Assembly (NCBI GenBank): GCA_902796805.1
Contig: CADBQG010000028.1
Coordinates: forward strand, 1-64,000
Direction of reading: 5' to 3'
Origin: an uncultured Bacteroidota bacterium
GTDB taxonomy: Bacteria > Bacteroidota > Bacteroidia > Bacteroidales > WCHB1-69
Length of the DNA stretch: 64,000 bases
The notes beneath the pieces were generated by a model, which saw only the letters and a program-made list of their open reading frames with translations, was not told the DNA's origin and searched no databases. The translations under genes and the position numbers were made by a program. Below, in pieces: positions 54,426 through 63,317 of the stretch. The stretch's first letter is position 1, and every line of letters starts with the position of its first letter.

Positions 54426-55846
54426 TGATAGACTACATTGTCAAGACACTGCACAATGGAGACACCGTCGTGATTGACGGCCTTGGCGACTTCACCGTGC
54501 GCCTCAGACACGCCTTCTCCGACGGAAAGATCTTTCACCCGCCGTTCAACGAGGTGGTGTTCACGCAGAACCAGGACCCGGCCAACAGCTTCTCCCTCGC
54601 CGACACTGTCAGCAGGGAAAGAAAGTGCCTGTTCACAGAAGCCAATGAGGAAATAAGCGTCTGGAAAGAGGAACTCCTCACAGCCCTGCGGAACAACAAG
54701 TCGGTGTCGTTTGAAGGCTTCGGCACCTTCATGCTCGACAAAAAGGGGAGGATAGCTTTCCAGTGCGACTTCATACCAGAACTCAACGCAAGGTTCGAGA
54801 CCTTCGAGCCAATAGAGGTGAAGCGGCTCCTCAACACCACTGAAGAAATCGCGGAAACCGAGGAAGGAGGCTCTGAACCCGACAAGCACGCTTCTGACTC
54901 ACAACAGCCTGAACCGGCAGTTGCAGAGGAGGCCATCCCTGTCTCAGAAGACACAATTCCTGTCTCCCCAATTCCGGAAGAAACGCCTTGCCAAGAACAG
55001 CCTTCGACTGAGGCCGGCACGCCGCCCGAAGAAACCGAAACTGAGAGGCCTCAAGAGAACGGGCCTGCTGTAATAGAAGAAGAATCTGAAGGTTCAGACG
55101 CTGAGGAACAAACACAAGCGCAAGGACAGGAAATCGCCGAACATAGCGACGCCATAGCCGACAAGCCGACTGAAAGCGCAGAGAACGCCAGCGTCGCAAA
55201 CGTGCAATCATCCGGCGAACCTGATGACGAATCTGACGAAGACGAAACGGACGTTGACGACGACATCGTCGACACGGACAGTGCCGACGACGGCCAAGGT
55301 ACGGATGCCACAACCTCGCACGGTGGCGACAGGAAGCGCAGAATGGCGTGGCTCTGGGTGCTTCTCCTGCTGGCTGTTGTCCTTCTCACACTCGGATTCG
55401 TGTTCAAGGACAGGCTTCTTGAACAGTGGAGCAGATTTAGGAAAGACTCCACTAATACAGAGCAAACCGACACTGTCAGCGAAAGCGCCTTACCTCTTGC
55501 GGCTGACACTTCGTTTGTTCTCGAGCCAGACACAACGGAAGTTGAAGGATATGAAGAAACAGTTCCTGAAAAACAAGAGCCGGAGGTTGTGAAGAAGACC
55601 GTTGACGGGAAATACGACTATATCCGGTTCAAGGAGGGACGATATTATGCCATCGCCGGCAGTTTCTACACAGAGAAGGATGTAGAGAACCACATCAGGC
55701 ACAAGGGGTTGGACAAATATTCGCCAGTGATAGTGATGCAGGACGGCGTAAAGAACCTCAGGGTGTGCATCGGCGTGTTCGACACCGAGGACGAGGCGGA
55801 GTCGTTCGCCAAGAACGTCAACCAACAGTATTGGGTACTAAAATAG
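54422..55846 (+). CDS. HU-like and SPOR domain membrane protein
   Basis: 474 residues (start at 54422 or 54425). Residues 1-130 hold two small HU/CCDC81-like modules (IVKTLHNGDTVVIDGLGDFTV; NNKSVSFEGFGTFMLDKKGR), the fold used by nucleoid proteins. An acidic Glu/Pro/Thr-rich linker of ~170 residues follows, then one transmembrane helix (WLWVLLLLAVVLLTLGFVF, ~307-326), a second acidic linker and a SPOR domain (YYAIAGSFYTEKDVENHIR; VCIGVFDTEDEAESFAKNV). SPOR domains bind denuded peptidoglycan at the septum. The architecture suggests a link between cytoplasmic DNA or protein and the division site. It is widely found in Bacteroidota. Confidence 0.88.
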   Translation: MMIDYIVKTLHNGDTVVIDGLGDFTVRLRHAFSDGKIFHPPFNEVVFTQNQDPANSFSLADTVSRERKCLFTEANEEISVWKEELLTALRNNKSVSFEGFGTFMLDKKGRIAFQCDFIPELNARFETFEPIEVKRLLNTTEEIAETEEGGSEPDKHASDSQQPEPAVAEEAIPVSEDTIPVSPIPEETPCQEQPSTEAGTPPEETETERPQENGPAVIEEESEGSDAEEQTQAQGQEIAEHSDAIADKPTESAENASVANVQSSGEPDDESDEDETDVDDDIVDTDSADDGQGTDATTSHGGDRKRRMAWLWVLLLLAVVLLTLGFVFKDRLLEQWSRFRKDSTNTEQTDTVSESALPLAADTSFVLEPDTTEVEGYEETVPEKQEPEVVKKTVDGKYDYIRFKEGRYYAIAGSFYTEKDVENHIRHKGLDKYSPVIVMQDGVKNLRVCIGVFDTEDEAESFAKNVNQQYWVLK

Positions 55847-55855
55847 CCGGGCGAG

Positions 55856-56584
55856 ATGAAAACAGGAATCATAAGGCACATTCCCAACACAATAACATGC
55901 CTCAACCTTGTGTGCGGCTGCTTCTCGATCATCGCATCCTTAAACGGGAACCTTACCTTTGCGGCCGTATGGATAGTGGTTTCGGCTATTTTCGACTTCT
56001 GCGACGGGTTGAGCGCGAGAATCCTGAAAGTAACATCTGTCATCGGGAAAGAACTCGATTCGCTCTCCGACGTGGTCTCTTTCGGTGTCGCGCCCACGAT
56101 GATTGTTTACCGGTGGCTGTCTGAGTGTTACCTCCAGATGCCCCCGTCGATGCAGGGGTCTGTGGTGCCGTACCTTAAGTACGCCGTGTTCCTTGTGCCG
56201 GCCCTCTCCGCCGTTCGGTTAGCCCGTTTCAACACCGACACACGCCAGAATGAGAACTTCATAGGGTTGCCGACCCCGGCCAACGCCCTATTCTTAGGCT
56301 TCATACCGGCGTCATCCGACTATGTGTCAATACTTCACAACTACTGGGTTGTGCTGTTCTTTGCCGTTGCCTTCGCGCTGCTGCTCGTCAGCCCCATAAA
56401 CATGCTGTCAATGAAATTCAAGGACTTCAGGCCGACGGGCATGAACGTGGCGAGGTACATAATACTCTTTGTGGGAATAGCTCTGTTTCTGATGTTCAGG
56501 CTCGGCTCTTTCCCGCTGATTATTTTCGGATACCTTCTGGTATCGGTCTTTTACCACACACTCACAAAACTTGAAGTGATATGA
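55856..56584 (+). CDS. pssA: CDP-diacylglycerol-serine O-phosphatidyltransferase
   Basis: 242 residues with about six to seven membrane helices. It forms phosphatidylserine, the precursor of phosphatidylethanolamine. The CDP-alcohol phosphatidyltransferase motif appears as FDFCDGLSARILKVTSVIGKELDSLSDVVSFGVAP (short pieces: DFCDGLSARIL and KELDSLSDVVSF), with the catalytic Asp residues. The first helix follows ITCLNLVCGCFSI. It overlaps the next start by 4 bases (ATGA). Confidence 0.95.
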   Translation: MKTGIIRHIPNTITCLNLVCGCFSIIASLNGNLTFAAVWIVVSAIFDFCDGLSARILKVTSVIGKELDSLSDVVSFGVAPTMIVYRWLSECYLQMPPSMQGSVVPYLKYAVFLVPALSAVRLARFNTDTRQNENFIGLPTPANALFLGFIPASSDYVSILHNYWVVLFFAVAFALLLVSPINMLSMKFKDFRPTGMNVARYIILFVGIALFLMFRLGSFPLIIFGYLLVSVFYHTLTKLEVI

Positions 56585-57177
56585 AACATGAATCATTGGC
56601 GCTTTACTGCGGTTCGTCGGCCGGCAAAAACCCGGCCTATGCTAAGGAGGCTCGCAAGTTCGGGCGGCTTTGCGCAAAGCGCGGAATAACGATATACTAC
56701 GGCGGAGGCTCGATAGGGCTGATGGGGGCAGCGGCGGAAGCGTCCCTCGAAGAGGGAGGGAAAGTCATTGGCGTTGCACCGCGCTTCTTCAAAGAAGGGG
56801 CTGTCCTTGCAACAAACCTGACGGAGATGATAATTGTGGACTCGATGAGCGAGCGCAAGCAACTCCTCGAAGAGAAGGCCGACGCTTTCGTGGTGTTCCC
56901 AGGCGGCTACGGCACCATGGACGAACTGTTCGAAATGATTACAGACGCCCAGCTCGGACTCCACAGCAAGCCTGTGGCAGTCTACAACTATCTCGGGTTC
57001 TACGACCATCTTCTAAAGCAGCTCGACAAGTTCATGGAAGAAGGCTTCCTGCGGCCATTCCACCACAGCCTGCTGGTAACGGCCAACGATCTTGACGAAC
57101 TTTTCCGCAAGCTCGAGAACTACGAAAACTCCAACGACCGCAGCTGGCTCGATAAGATAAAACACCAAACAAAATGA
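56581..57177 (+). CDS. LOG-family protein (TIGR00730)
   Basis: 198 residues. The two LOG motifs are present: GGGSIGLMGAAAEASLEEGG and FPGGYGTMDELFEMI (PGGxGTxxE). Family members with these residues remove ribose 5-phosphate from cytokinin-type nucleotides; the physiological substrate in Bacteroidota is uncertain. Its start overlaps pssA by 4 bases and it ends 3 bases before holB. Confidence 0.93.
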   Translation: MKHESLALYCGSSAGKNPAYAKEARKFGRLCAKRGITIYYGGGSIGLMGAAAEASLEEGGKVIGVAPRFFKEGAVLATNLTEMIIVDSMSERKQLLEEKADAFVVFPGGYGTMDELFEMITDAQLGLHSKPVAVYNYLGFYDHLLKQLDKFMEEGFLRPFHHSLLVTANDLDELFRKLENYENSNDRSWLDKIKHQTK

Positions 57178-57180
57178 CCA

Positions 57181-58338
57181 ATGCAATTCAAAGACGTATA
57201 TGTTGACCAGTCGCTGAAGGACAAGCTGCTCGGGCTCGTGCATTCGGGCAGGATAGCTCACGCCCAGTTCTTCCTGGCGCAGCCAGGAAGCCACGCCCTC
57301 GCCTTGGCCATAGCACTCGGCCAGTACCTCTGCTGCGAGAACCCCACCGACAACGACTCTTGCGGCGAATGTCCCTCGTGCAGGCAATACGCCGGCCTCG
57401 CCCACCCCGACCTGCACCTCTACTTCCCGAACTGCATAACCGAGAATGTCAAGAAGGAGCCGGAGTCTTCCAAACTCATCAACGAATTCAGGGATTTCGC
57501 CATTAACAAGAACTTTTTCGTGAACACCAACTCATGGGTAAACATACTGAAAGGCGAGAACAAGCAGCCGAGCATAAACATCCGCGACTGTTCCAACATA
57601 CTCTACCACAACAGTATGCGGGCCTTCCAGAACAGATACAAGGTTTACATCCTGTGGGCGGCCGACAAACTCTACAGAGACGCGGCGCCGAAACTCCTCA
57701 AGACACTCGAGGAGCCGGAAGACAAGTCCATCTTCATCCTCATCTCCGAAGAGCCTGACAAGATTCTGAACACAATATTATCCCGCACACAGCTGCTGAA
57801 GATTCCAAAACTCCAAGACTCCGAGGTTGCGGATCTGCTGCTCAAGGAGTTTCCGACGATGAACGGAGATGACGCCGCCGACATTGCCATCATCGCCGAC
57901 GGCGACTACATCAAGGCGCACCAAATAGCCACCGACGACGAGGACGAGGCCGCGCTTGTGGAGCAGTTCGGGCTGTTCTTCGGAAGCGCCTGCGCCATGG
58001 CCAACAGAAGAAGCCTCGCCGAAATCAACTACCCTGCGGTTTCCGAGGCGATAGCCGCCATCGTCGCGCAAGGAAGGGAACAGCAGAAACAGTTCCTCGT
58101 ATTCTCGCTCGGAATGCTGAGGAACATACTCCTCAACAATACAGGCAACAGGGGCGTGGCAAAGGTAACGCGCGGGGAGCAGACCGTACTTGACAACTTC
58201 GCCGGCAAACTGCAACTCAAGCAAATTTCCCAGATCTACGAACTATGCAACAAGGCCGTATACCACATAATGAGGAACGGCAACGCCTCGCTGGTGTTCA
58301 CAGACCTCTTCTTTCAAATCGCCAAGGTTGCAGCTTAA
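57181..58338 (+). CDS. holB: DNA polymerase III subunit delta prime
   Basis: 385 residues. It is part of the clamp loader. Residues 1-45 (GRIAHAQFFLAQPGSHALALAIALGQY) take the place of the P-loop, with no Walker lysine, as in non-ATP-binding delta-prime. A zinc-type cysteine group follows (CCENPTDNDSCGECPSC). Later blocks YKVYILWAADKLYRDAAPKLLKTLEEPED and ILSRTQLLKIP match the AAA+ sensor region. It lies 3 bases after the LOG gene in the same run. Confidence 0.93.
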   Translation: MQFKDVYVDQSLKDKLLGLVHSGRIAHAQFFLAQPGSHALALAIALGQYLCCENPTDNDSCGECPSCRQYAGLAHPDLHLYFPNCITENVKKEPESSKLINEFRDFAINKNFFVNTNSWVNILKGENKQPSINIRDCSNILYHNSMRAFQNRYKVYILWAADKLYRDAAPKLLKTLEEPEDKSIFILISEEPDKILNTILSRTQLLKIPKLQDSEVADLLLKEFPTMNGDDAADIAIIADGDYIKAHQIATDDEDEAALVEQFGLFFGSACAMANRRSLAEINYPAVSEAIAAIVAQGREQQKQFLVFSLGMLRNILLNNTGNRGVAKVTRGEQTVLDNFAGKLQLKQISQIYELCNKAVYHIMRNGNASLVFTDLFFQIAKVAA

Positions 58339-58365
58339 CCCTTATCAAAATTCAAAACAATATCT

Positions 58366-59235
58366 ATGGTCAGAAAAATGGACAACTTCCTCGATTTCGA
58401 CGACGAGTCCCTCTACAATTTGGATTCAGCGGAATATGTCATATTGGGTGTCCCCTACGACGGCACAAGCACTTTTGTAAAAGGGGCAGACAGAGGCCCG
58501 CAGGCAATACTCGACGCCTCTGACAGCCTCGAGCTATACGACATACAATACAACCACGAGGCTTGGAAGTCTGGCATACACACCGACCGTCACGAATACG
58601 ACCTGAGTTCGCCGGAGAAGATGGTACGCTCTGTTTACGACAGAGTGTTTCATTTCGCGGCGCTCGGCAAGAGAACTATACTGACCGGCGGGGAACATTC
58701 CGTGTCGGTGGGCGCAATCAGGGCTGTTGCCGAGAAACACAGCGGGCTTTCAGTGCTTCAAATAGACGCCCACGCCGACCTTCGCGACAGTTACCACGGT
58801 TCGCCATACAACCACGCTTGTGTCATGCGGCGCGCCCAAGAGGTTGCCAACGTAGTGCAGGTGGGAATCCGCAGCGTTTGCTCCGAAGAACTCCACAACG
58901 TTGTCGCTGAAAACATCTTCTACGCCCACAACATACACGGCTCGTCAGACTGGATGGAGAAGGCTCTCGGAAGGCTCACCGAGAACGTGTACATCACCGT
59001 GGATCTTGACGGCTTCGACCCTTCGGTGCTTCCCGCCACAGGGACACCGCAGCCTGGCGGCCTGCAATGGTACCCCACTCTCGAGTTTCTCGGAAAGGTC
59101 TTCTCGAGACGGAACGTGGTGGCCTTCGACATTGTGGAGCTCTGCCCGCAGCCCGGCGACAAGGTCTCCGACGTGATGGCGGCCTCACTCCTGTATAAGA
59201 TGATAACGCTCTGGGACTTGAACAAAAACAGATAA
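58366..59235 (+). CDS. speB: agmatinase
   Basis: 289 residues of the ureohydrolase family. It releases urea from agmatine, giving putrescine. The metal-binding motifs are GGEHSVSVGAIR, LQIDAHADLRD and TVDLDGFDPSVLP (Mn2+ ligands His and Asp). VPYDGTSTFVKGADRGPQAI is the substrate loop of agmatinases rather than arginases. The 3' part of arginine decarboxylase, which makes agmatine, is 4 kb away on the other strand, so both steps of the pathway are in this region. Confidence 0.94.
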   Translation: MVRKMDNFLDFDDESLYNLDSAEYVILGVPYDGTSTFVKGADRGPQAILDASDSLELYDIQYNHEAWKSGIHTDRHEYDLSSPEKMVRSVYDRVFHFAALGKRTILTGGEHSVSVGAIRAVAEKHSGLSVLQIDAHADLRDSYHGSPYNHACVMRRAQEVANVVQVGIRSVCSEELHNVVAENIFYAHNIHGSSDWMEKALGRLTENVYITVDLDGFDPSVLPATGTPQPGGLQWYPTLEFLGKVFSRRNVVAFDIVELCPQPGDKVSDVMAASLLYKMITLWDLNKNR

Positions 59236-59245
59236 GACGAAACAG

Positions 59246-61159
59246 ATGAGCATAACTGGAACACGGGATTTTCTTCTCGGAATCATCATGGCAGCTGTCT
59301 TTATGCTGACAGTCGCAAAGGCGCACTGCCAGAGCGCCGAAGACCAGCAGGCGGCCATCGATTCCTCAATGGCCTACTCACCCGACTACCTGCCCACATC
59401 CACCGGCAGATTCCCCACAATAAAGTTCAACCCGATAACATACACGCCAATCGACACATCGCTCTTCCACACTGCCGACTACGACCCGCTTCTCCACACA
59501 GGCAACCTGTACCAGTCTTTGGGTATCAACGGGCAAGCCCACAAGTCCATGGTTTTCAACACTCACCGCCCCGACGGGTTCTCCATGACACACCTACCCT
59601 ACCCTCTCTATTTCAAGACTTTAGACGACTTGAAGCTGTACAACCTGAAGACATCATTTTCGGACATCTGCATCTACTACGGCATCGTCGACGAGATTGC
59701 CTTCAAGGCAACCCACGCGCAGCGCGTGAGGCAGGTCGACTTCTCGGTGAACATGGACGGAGGGCGGAATTCCGGATACTTTCTTAACCAGAGTGTGAAC
59801 CGCTTCAACATGGATGCCATCCTCAGATACGAGACCCCGGGCAAGATATACGGCTTCGTGGGAGGGTATATATTCAACCATGGAAAATTCGGAGAGAACG
59901 GCGGACTGAAGAACTCCAGCGAGTTTACCAACAGAAGTCCTAAAGAGAGAAAGGAGAACAATATACTCACCAGTTTCCCCATCATGTTCACCAACGGCAT
60001 GTCGAACATCAACCAGCATTCAGGAATGCTGACAAACTATGTAAACCTGAAATCCGGCAGCGGGCGCTACTTCGGCACGGTGTCGCACACATTCAGGGCC
60101 GACCATCTGAACAGCAAGTTCTTCGATCACGACCTCAACAACATATACTACAAGGACATCTACTACATGAACACCGACACAACAAACGACTCCATCAAAT
60201 TCACCAAAATATCCAACGCCATCCAGTGGTCGAACTACAGTCCGGTTGACACTGTGAGCGGCCAGAACTACTACCTGAGGTTTGCCGGCGGTGTGCGCCA
60301 CGAGTACATCAACGCCGTAGCCCCGCGCCACATAGGGAACAACCTGACCGTGTTCGGCAGGGTGTCGACCAGGCTGTTCAAGGTGTGGGAACTGTACGGC
60401 GACATGGCATACACCTTCTTCGGGTACAACAACAACGACGCCTCTGCGACCGCCGGGGCAAGGTTCATCATAAACAAAAGGCACCGCCACTACGTGGATG
60501 TCGAGTTCGCCTTCGACAGGCGGTCGCCCGACTACATCCTCACATCATATTATGGAAACAACAACATGTGGGAGAACAGTTTAAAGAAGGAGAACATCTT
60601 CCATGCAAGCGCCAACTGGACAATTTTCGGATACAAGGCAGGATTTTCATTCTACAACCTTGGCAACTACGCATACCTCAACGACGGTCTTATGCCCACA
60701 CAGTCTGAAAAGCAGATTCAGGTGATACAGATAACAGCCTTTGCCCCCCTCCGCATAAAGAATTTCTCCCTGGACGCAAACCTTGCACTGCAGCATTCCA
60801 CAAACCAGGCGGTTACGGTGCCACTGTTTGCCGGCAAACTCAGCGCGGCGTACCATACAAAAGTCTTCAGGAGAAAGCTAAACATTCAGATAGGACTCGA
60901 CCTGATGTACAACACACTGTACATGGCTGACGGCTACAGTCCGATACTGCACCGCTTCTACTCGCAGCAACGGATAGCCACAGGCAACTACTTGTACATC
61001 AACGCCCACATAGCACTGAAAGTAAAGCGGCTGTCGTTTTTCATACGCGGAGGAAACCTGATGGCAGGCCTGATCAGCTTCAAGTATATCACCACACCCG
61101 ACTATCCGATGCAAGGTCTGAACATGGAGTTGGGGTTGAATTGGAAATTCTACGACTGA
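59246..61159 (+). CDS. putative porin, outer-membrane beta-barrel
   Basis: 637 residues with a signal peptide (LLGIIMAAVFMLTVAKAHCQ). The body is rich in alternating aromatic strands, ending with GLNMELGLNWKFYD, the C-terminal aromatic signature for outer-membrane insertion. It fits the Bacteroidota putative-porin family. No plug domain is seen, so it is not a TonB receptor. It follows speB by 10 bases. Its solute is unknown. Confidence 0.8.
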   Translation: MSITGTRDFLLGIIMAAVFMLTVAKAHCQSAEDQQAAIDSSMAYSPDYLPTSTGRFPTIKFNPITYTPIDTSLFHTADYDPLLHTGNLYQSLGINGQAHKSMVFNTHRPDGFSMTHLPYPLYFKTLDDLKLYNLKTSFSDICIYYGIVDEIAFKATHAQRVRQVDFSVNMDGGRNSGYFLNQSVNRFNMDAILRYETPGKIYGFVGGYIFNHGKFGENGGLKNSSEFTNRSPKERKENNILTSFPIMFTNGMSNINQHSGMLTNYVNLKSGSGRYFGTVSHTFRADHLNSKFFDHDLNNIYYKDIYYMNTDTTNDSIKFTKISNAIQWSNYSPVDTVSGQNYYLRFAGGVRHEYINAVAPRHIGNNLTVFGRVSTRLFKVWELYGDMAYTFFGYNNNDASATAGARFIINKRHRHYVDVEFAFDRRSPDYILTSYYGNNNMWENSLKKENIFHASANWTIFGYKAGFSFYNLGNYAYLNDGLMPTQSEKQIQVIQITAFAPLRIKNFSLDANLALQHSTNQAVTVPLFAGKLSAAYHTKVFRRKLNIQIGLDLMYNTLYMADGYSPILHRFYSQQRIATGNYLYINAHIALKVKRLSFFIRGGNLMAGLISFKYITTPDYPMQGLNMELGLNWKFYD

Positions 61160-61167
61160 CGGCTTCT

Positions 61168-62547
61168 TCACTTGCCTATACAGAACTTCCCGAAGATGTT
61201 TTCCAATATGTCTTCTGAGGAAACGGCACCCGTAATCATGCCGAGGTCGTCGAGCATCGAGCGTATGTCCTCGGCTAAAATGTCGGCTGTCTTACCGTCG
61301 GCGATTCCGGCTTTCGCCTCGCGCAGAGCTTCCAACATCCTGCATAGATGACTGTAATGGCGTTCGTTAGCAACCGTTGATACGTCAGCAGCAAGTCCGT
61401 CAACCGCGGCATACACCCTCCGCAACAGTATGTCAACGTTCTTCCCTGACTTGGCCGACAAGCAGACTGCGTCACCGACTTCACAGTTGAAAACCCCTGC
61501 CTTGTCGCATTTGTTTGCGACGAGAATAATGGAGGTGTCTTCAAATCCGGACCGGGACTTGAGTTCCGAGAGTTGTTCAGAGACTTCTTTGGCGGGAGTC
61601 CCGGCCTCGAACACATAAATCAGGACACGGGCCTCCGATACTGCCTTCATTGTGCGCTCAATACCTATGGTCTCCACAACGTCGTCTGAAACCCTTATAC
61701 CTGCAGTGTCGATAAAACGGAAGAGAACACCGTTTATGGTGAAAAAATCTTCCACCGTGTCGCGTGTTGTGCCAGGCAGATCCGACACAATAGCCCTCTC
61801 TTTCTGCAGTATCGCGTTCATCAACGTTGACTTGCCTACATTTGGACTGCCGACAATGGCCACCGGGACGCCGCGTTTAATGAGGTTTCCTGACCTGACA
61901 CTCTTGAGTAACGTCTCCACTTCATCCTCAATATTGTCGAGAAGGAGCGAAAGGCGTTCCCTGTCGGCGAATTCCACATCCTCCTCGCTGAAATCGAGCT
62001 CAAGTTCCACAAGTGAAGCGAGTTCGAGCAATTCATCGCGAAGAAGAGCGAGTCTTGAAGAAAGGCCGCCCTGAAGCTGGCGCATTGCCAAAGCGTGCGC
62101 ACTCTCCGACTGGGCGTTTATGAGGTCGGCGACCGCCTCGGCCTGCGGGAGGTCGAGTTTGCCGCTCATGAATGCTCGCTGCGTGAACTCGCCCGGCAAA
62201 GCCATGCGGCAGCCACACTGGATTAGGAGTCCGACAATTTTCCTTTGGATGAAAACAGACCCATGGCAGCTGATCTCCACGACATCCTCGCCGGTGAATG
62301 AATGCGGCGACACGAACTTGGTTAGAATCACCCTGTCAATTATTGTATACGACGAACCCGAAGGTTCACACGATTTGTCATAAACAGTGGTGTATTTGGC
62401 GGTGTTTGCCGGAAGTCCTATAAAATCGAAATCATCAGGGAGCAAGCGGGCAACCAAGTTGAAAGCGCCAGGACCCGAAACTCTTATCATCGCGGTAGCA
62501 CCGGTTCCGGGCGGCGTTGCTATTGCACAAACGGTGTCATTTGCCAT
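61168..62547 (-). CDS. mnmE: tRNA modification GTPase MnmE
   Basis: 459 residues from the ATG at 62547 (MANDTVCAIATPPGTGATAMIRV), the family's usual start; the frame extends upstream to 62595 without support. With MnmG it adds the carboxymethylaminomethyl group to U34 of tRNAs. The N-terminal tetrahydrofolate-binding domain is followed by the helical domain holding the GTPase: P-loop GSPNVGKSTLMNAIL, DLPGTTRDTVEDF and NKCD. The C-terminal FGKFCIGK carries the essential Cys. Confidence 0.97.
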   Translation of the reverse strand: MANDTVCAIATPPGTGATAMIRVSGPGAFNLVARLLPDDFDFIGLPANTAKYTTVYDKSCEPSGSSYTIIDRVILTKFVSPHSFTGEDVVEISCHGSVFIQRKIVGLLIQCGCRMALPGEFTQRAFMSGKLDLPQAEAVADLINAQSESAHALAMRQLQGGLSSRLALLRDELLELASLVELELDFSEEDVEFADRERLSLLLDNIEDEVETLLKSVRSGNLIKRGVPVAIVGSPNVGKSTLMNAILQKERAIVSDLPGTTRDTVEDFFTINGVLFRFIDTAGIRVSDDVVETIGIERTMKAVSEARVLIYVFEAGTPAKEVSEQLSELKSRSGFEDTSIILVANKCDKAGVFNCEVGDAVCLSAKSGKNVDILLRRVYAAVDGLAADVSTVANERHYSHLCRMLEALREAKAGIADGKTADILAEDIRSMLDDLGMITGAVSSEDILENIFGKFCIGK

Positions 62548-62551
62548 ACGT

Positions 62552-63169
62552 TTACAAAACAGAGATGTCGCCCTTGCCTTCCCTGACCACTTCAATCTCG
62601 CCGCCGGTGCAGTCGAGAACCGTTGATGGCACGTTGTCGCCGTAACCGCCGTCGATGACTATGTCCACAAGGTCGCCGTAGCGCTCGTAAATGAGTTCGG
62701 GATCGGTAGTGTATTCTATTATCTCGTCGTCGTCCTTCACAGAAGTGGAGAGTATGGGATGGCCGAGCACCTTTACAATTTCCTGAACTATCGGATTGTC
62801 GGGGATCCTGATGCCAACGGTACGCTTGTTGCTCTGCAGGAGTTTGGGGACACTGTTGTTGGCTTCGAGGATGAAAGTGTACGGCCCGGGCAGCACCCTC
62901 TTCATGACCTTGAATAGACTGTTGTCGATAGGCTTGGTGTAGTCGGAAAGGTTGCTGAGGTCGTGGCAGATGAACGTCAGCGCGTTTTTCTTGTCCTTCT
63001 TCCCCACTATCGAGAGGATGCGCTCAACGCTCTTGGGTTTGAAGATGTCGCATCCGATGCCGTATATAGTGTCTGTGGGGTAAATCACTATACCGCCGTC
63101 GTTGAGGCACTCCACAACTCGGCCTATTGCCTTGGGATTTGGGTTTTCAGGAAAAATCTTCAATAACAT
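62552..63169 (-). CDS. tsaC: L-threonylcarbamoyladenylate synthase
   Basis: 205 residues of the Sua5/YciO/YrdC/YwlC family. It makes threonylcarbamoyl-AMP for the t6A37 modification of tRNAs. The YrdC fold is clear: GGIVIYPTDTIYGIGCDIFKP at the start, KRVLPGPYTFILEA, and KRTVGIRIPDNPIVQEI. The short form lacks the Sua5 C-terminal domain. It precedes mnmE on the minus strand with a 4-base gap, giving two tRNA-modification genes in a row. Confidence 0.95.
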   Translation of the reverse strand: MLLKIFPENPNPKAIGRVVECLNDGGIVIYPTDTIYGIGCDIFKPKSVERILSIVGKKDKKNALTFICHDLSNLSDYTKPIDNSLFKVMKRVLPGPYTFILEANNSVPKLLQSNKRTVGIRIPDNPIVQEIVKVLGHPILSTSVKDDDEIIEYTTDPELIYERYGDLVDIVIDGGYGDNVPSTVLDCTGGEIEVVREGKGDISVL

Positions 63170-63186
63170 ATAGCAGAAAAAAAGAA

Positions 63187-63284
63187 GGGTAAGCTACTTA
63201 TATCGCATCGCTACAACCTTAATACCCTTGCTACATTCCTGTCCTGGGGGAGTTATAAGGGAGCAGATCGCATAAGACTTACCC
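63187..63284 (-). ncRNA. ffs: signal recognition particle RNA (4.5S-type)
   Basis: About 98 bases on the minus strand. The ends GGGTAAG and CTTACCC pair. The conserved apical loop region reads CCCCCAGGACAGGAATG followed by TAGCAAGGGTA, the Bacteroidota form of the Ffh-binding GGAA tetraloop and asymmetric loop. A -7 element lies a few bases upstream. It is flanked by speA and tsaC on the same strand. Confidence 0.92.
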
Positions 63285-63288
63285 GCTG

Positions 63289-63296
63289 CAAAAATA
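63289..63296 (-). promoter_or_regulatory. -7 element for the SRP RNA
   Basis: Minus strand TATTTTTG followed by C, an exact TAnnTTTG. The predicted transcription start coincides with the GGGTAAG 5' end of the RNA. Confidence 0.65.
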
Positions 63297-63317
63297 CACT
63301 TTTTTTGTAAAGTTCCG

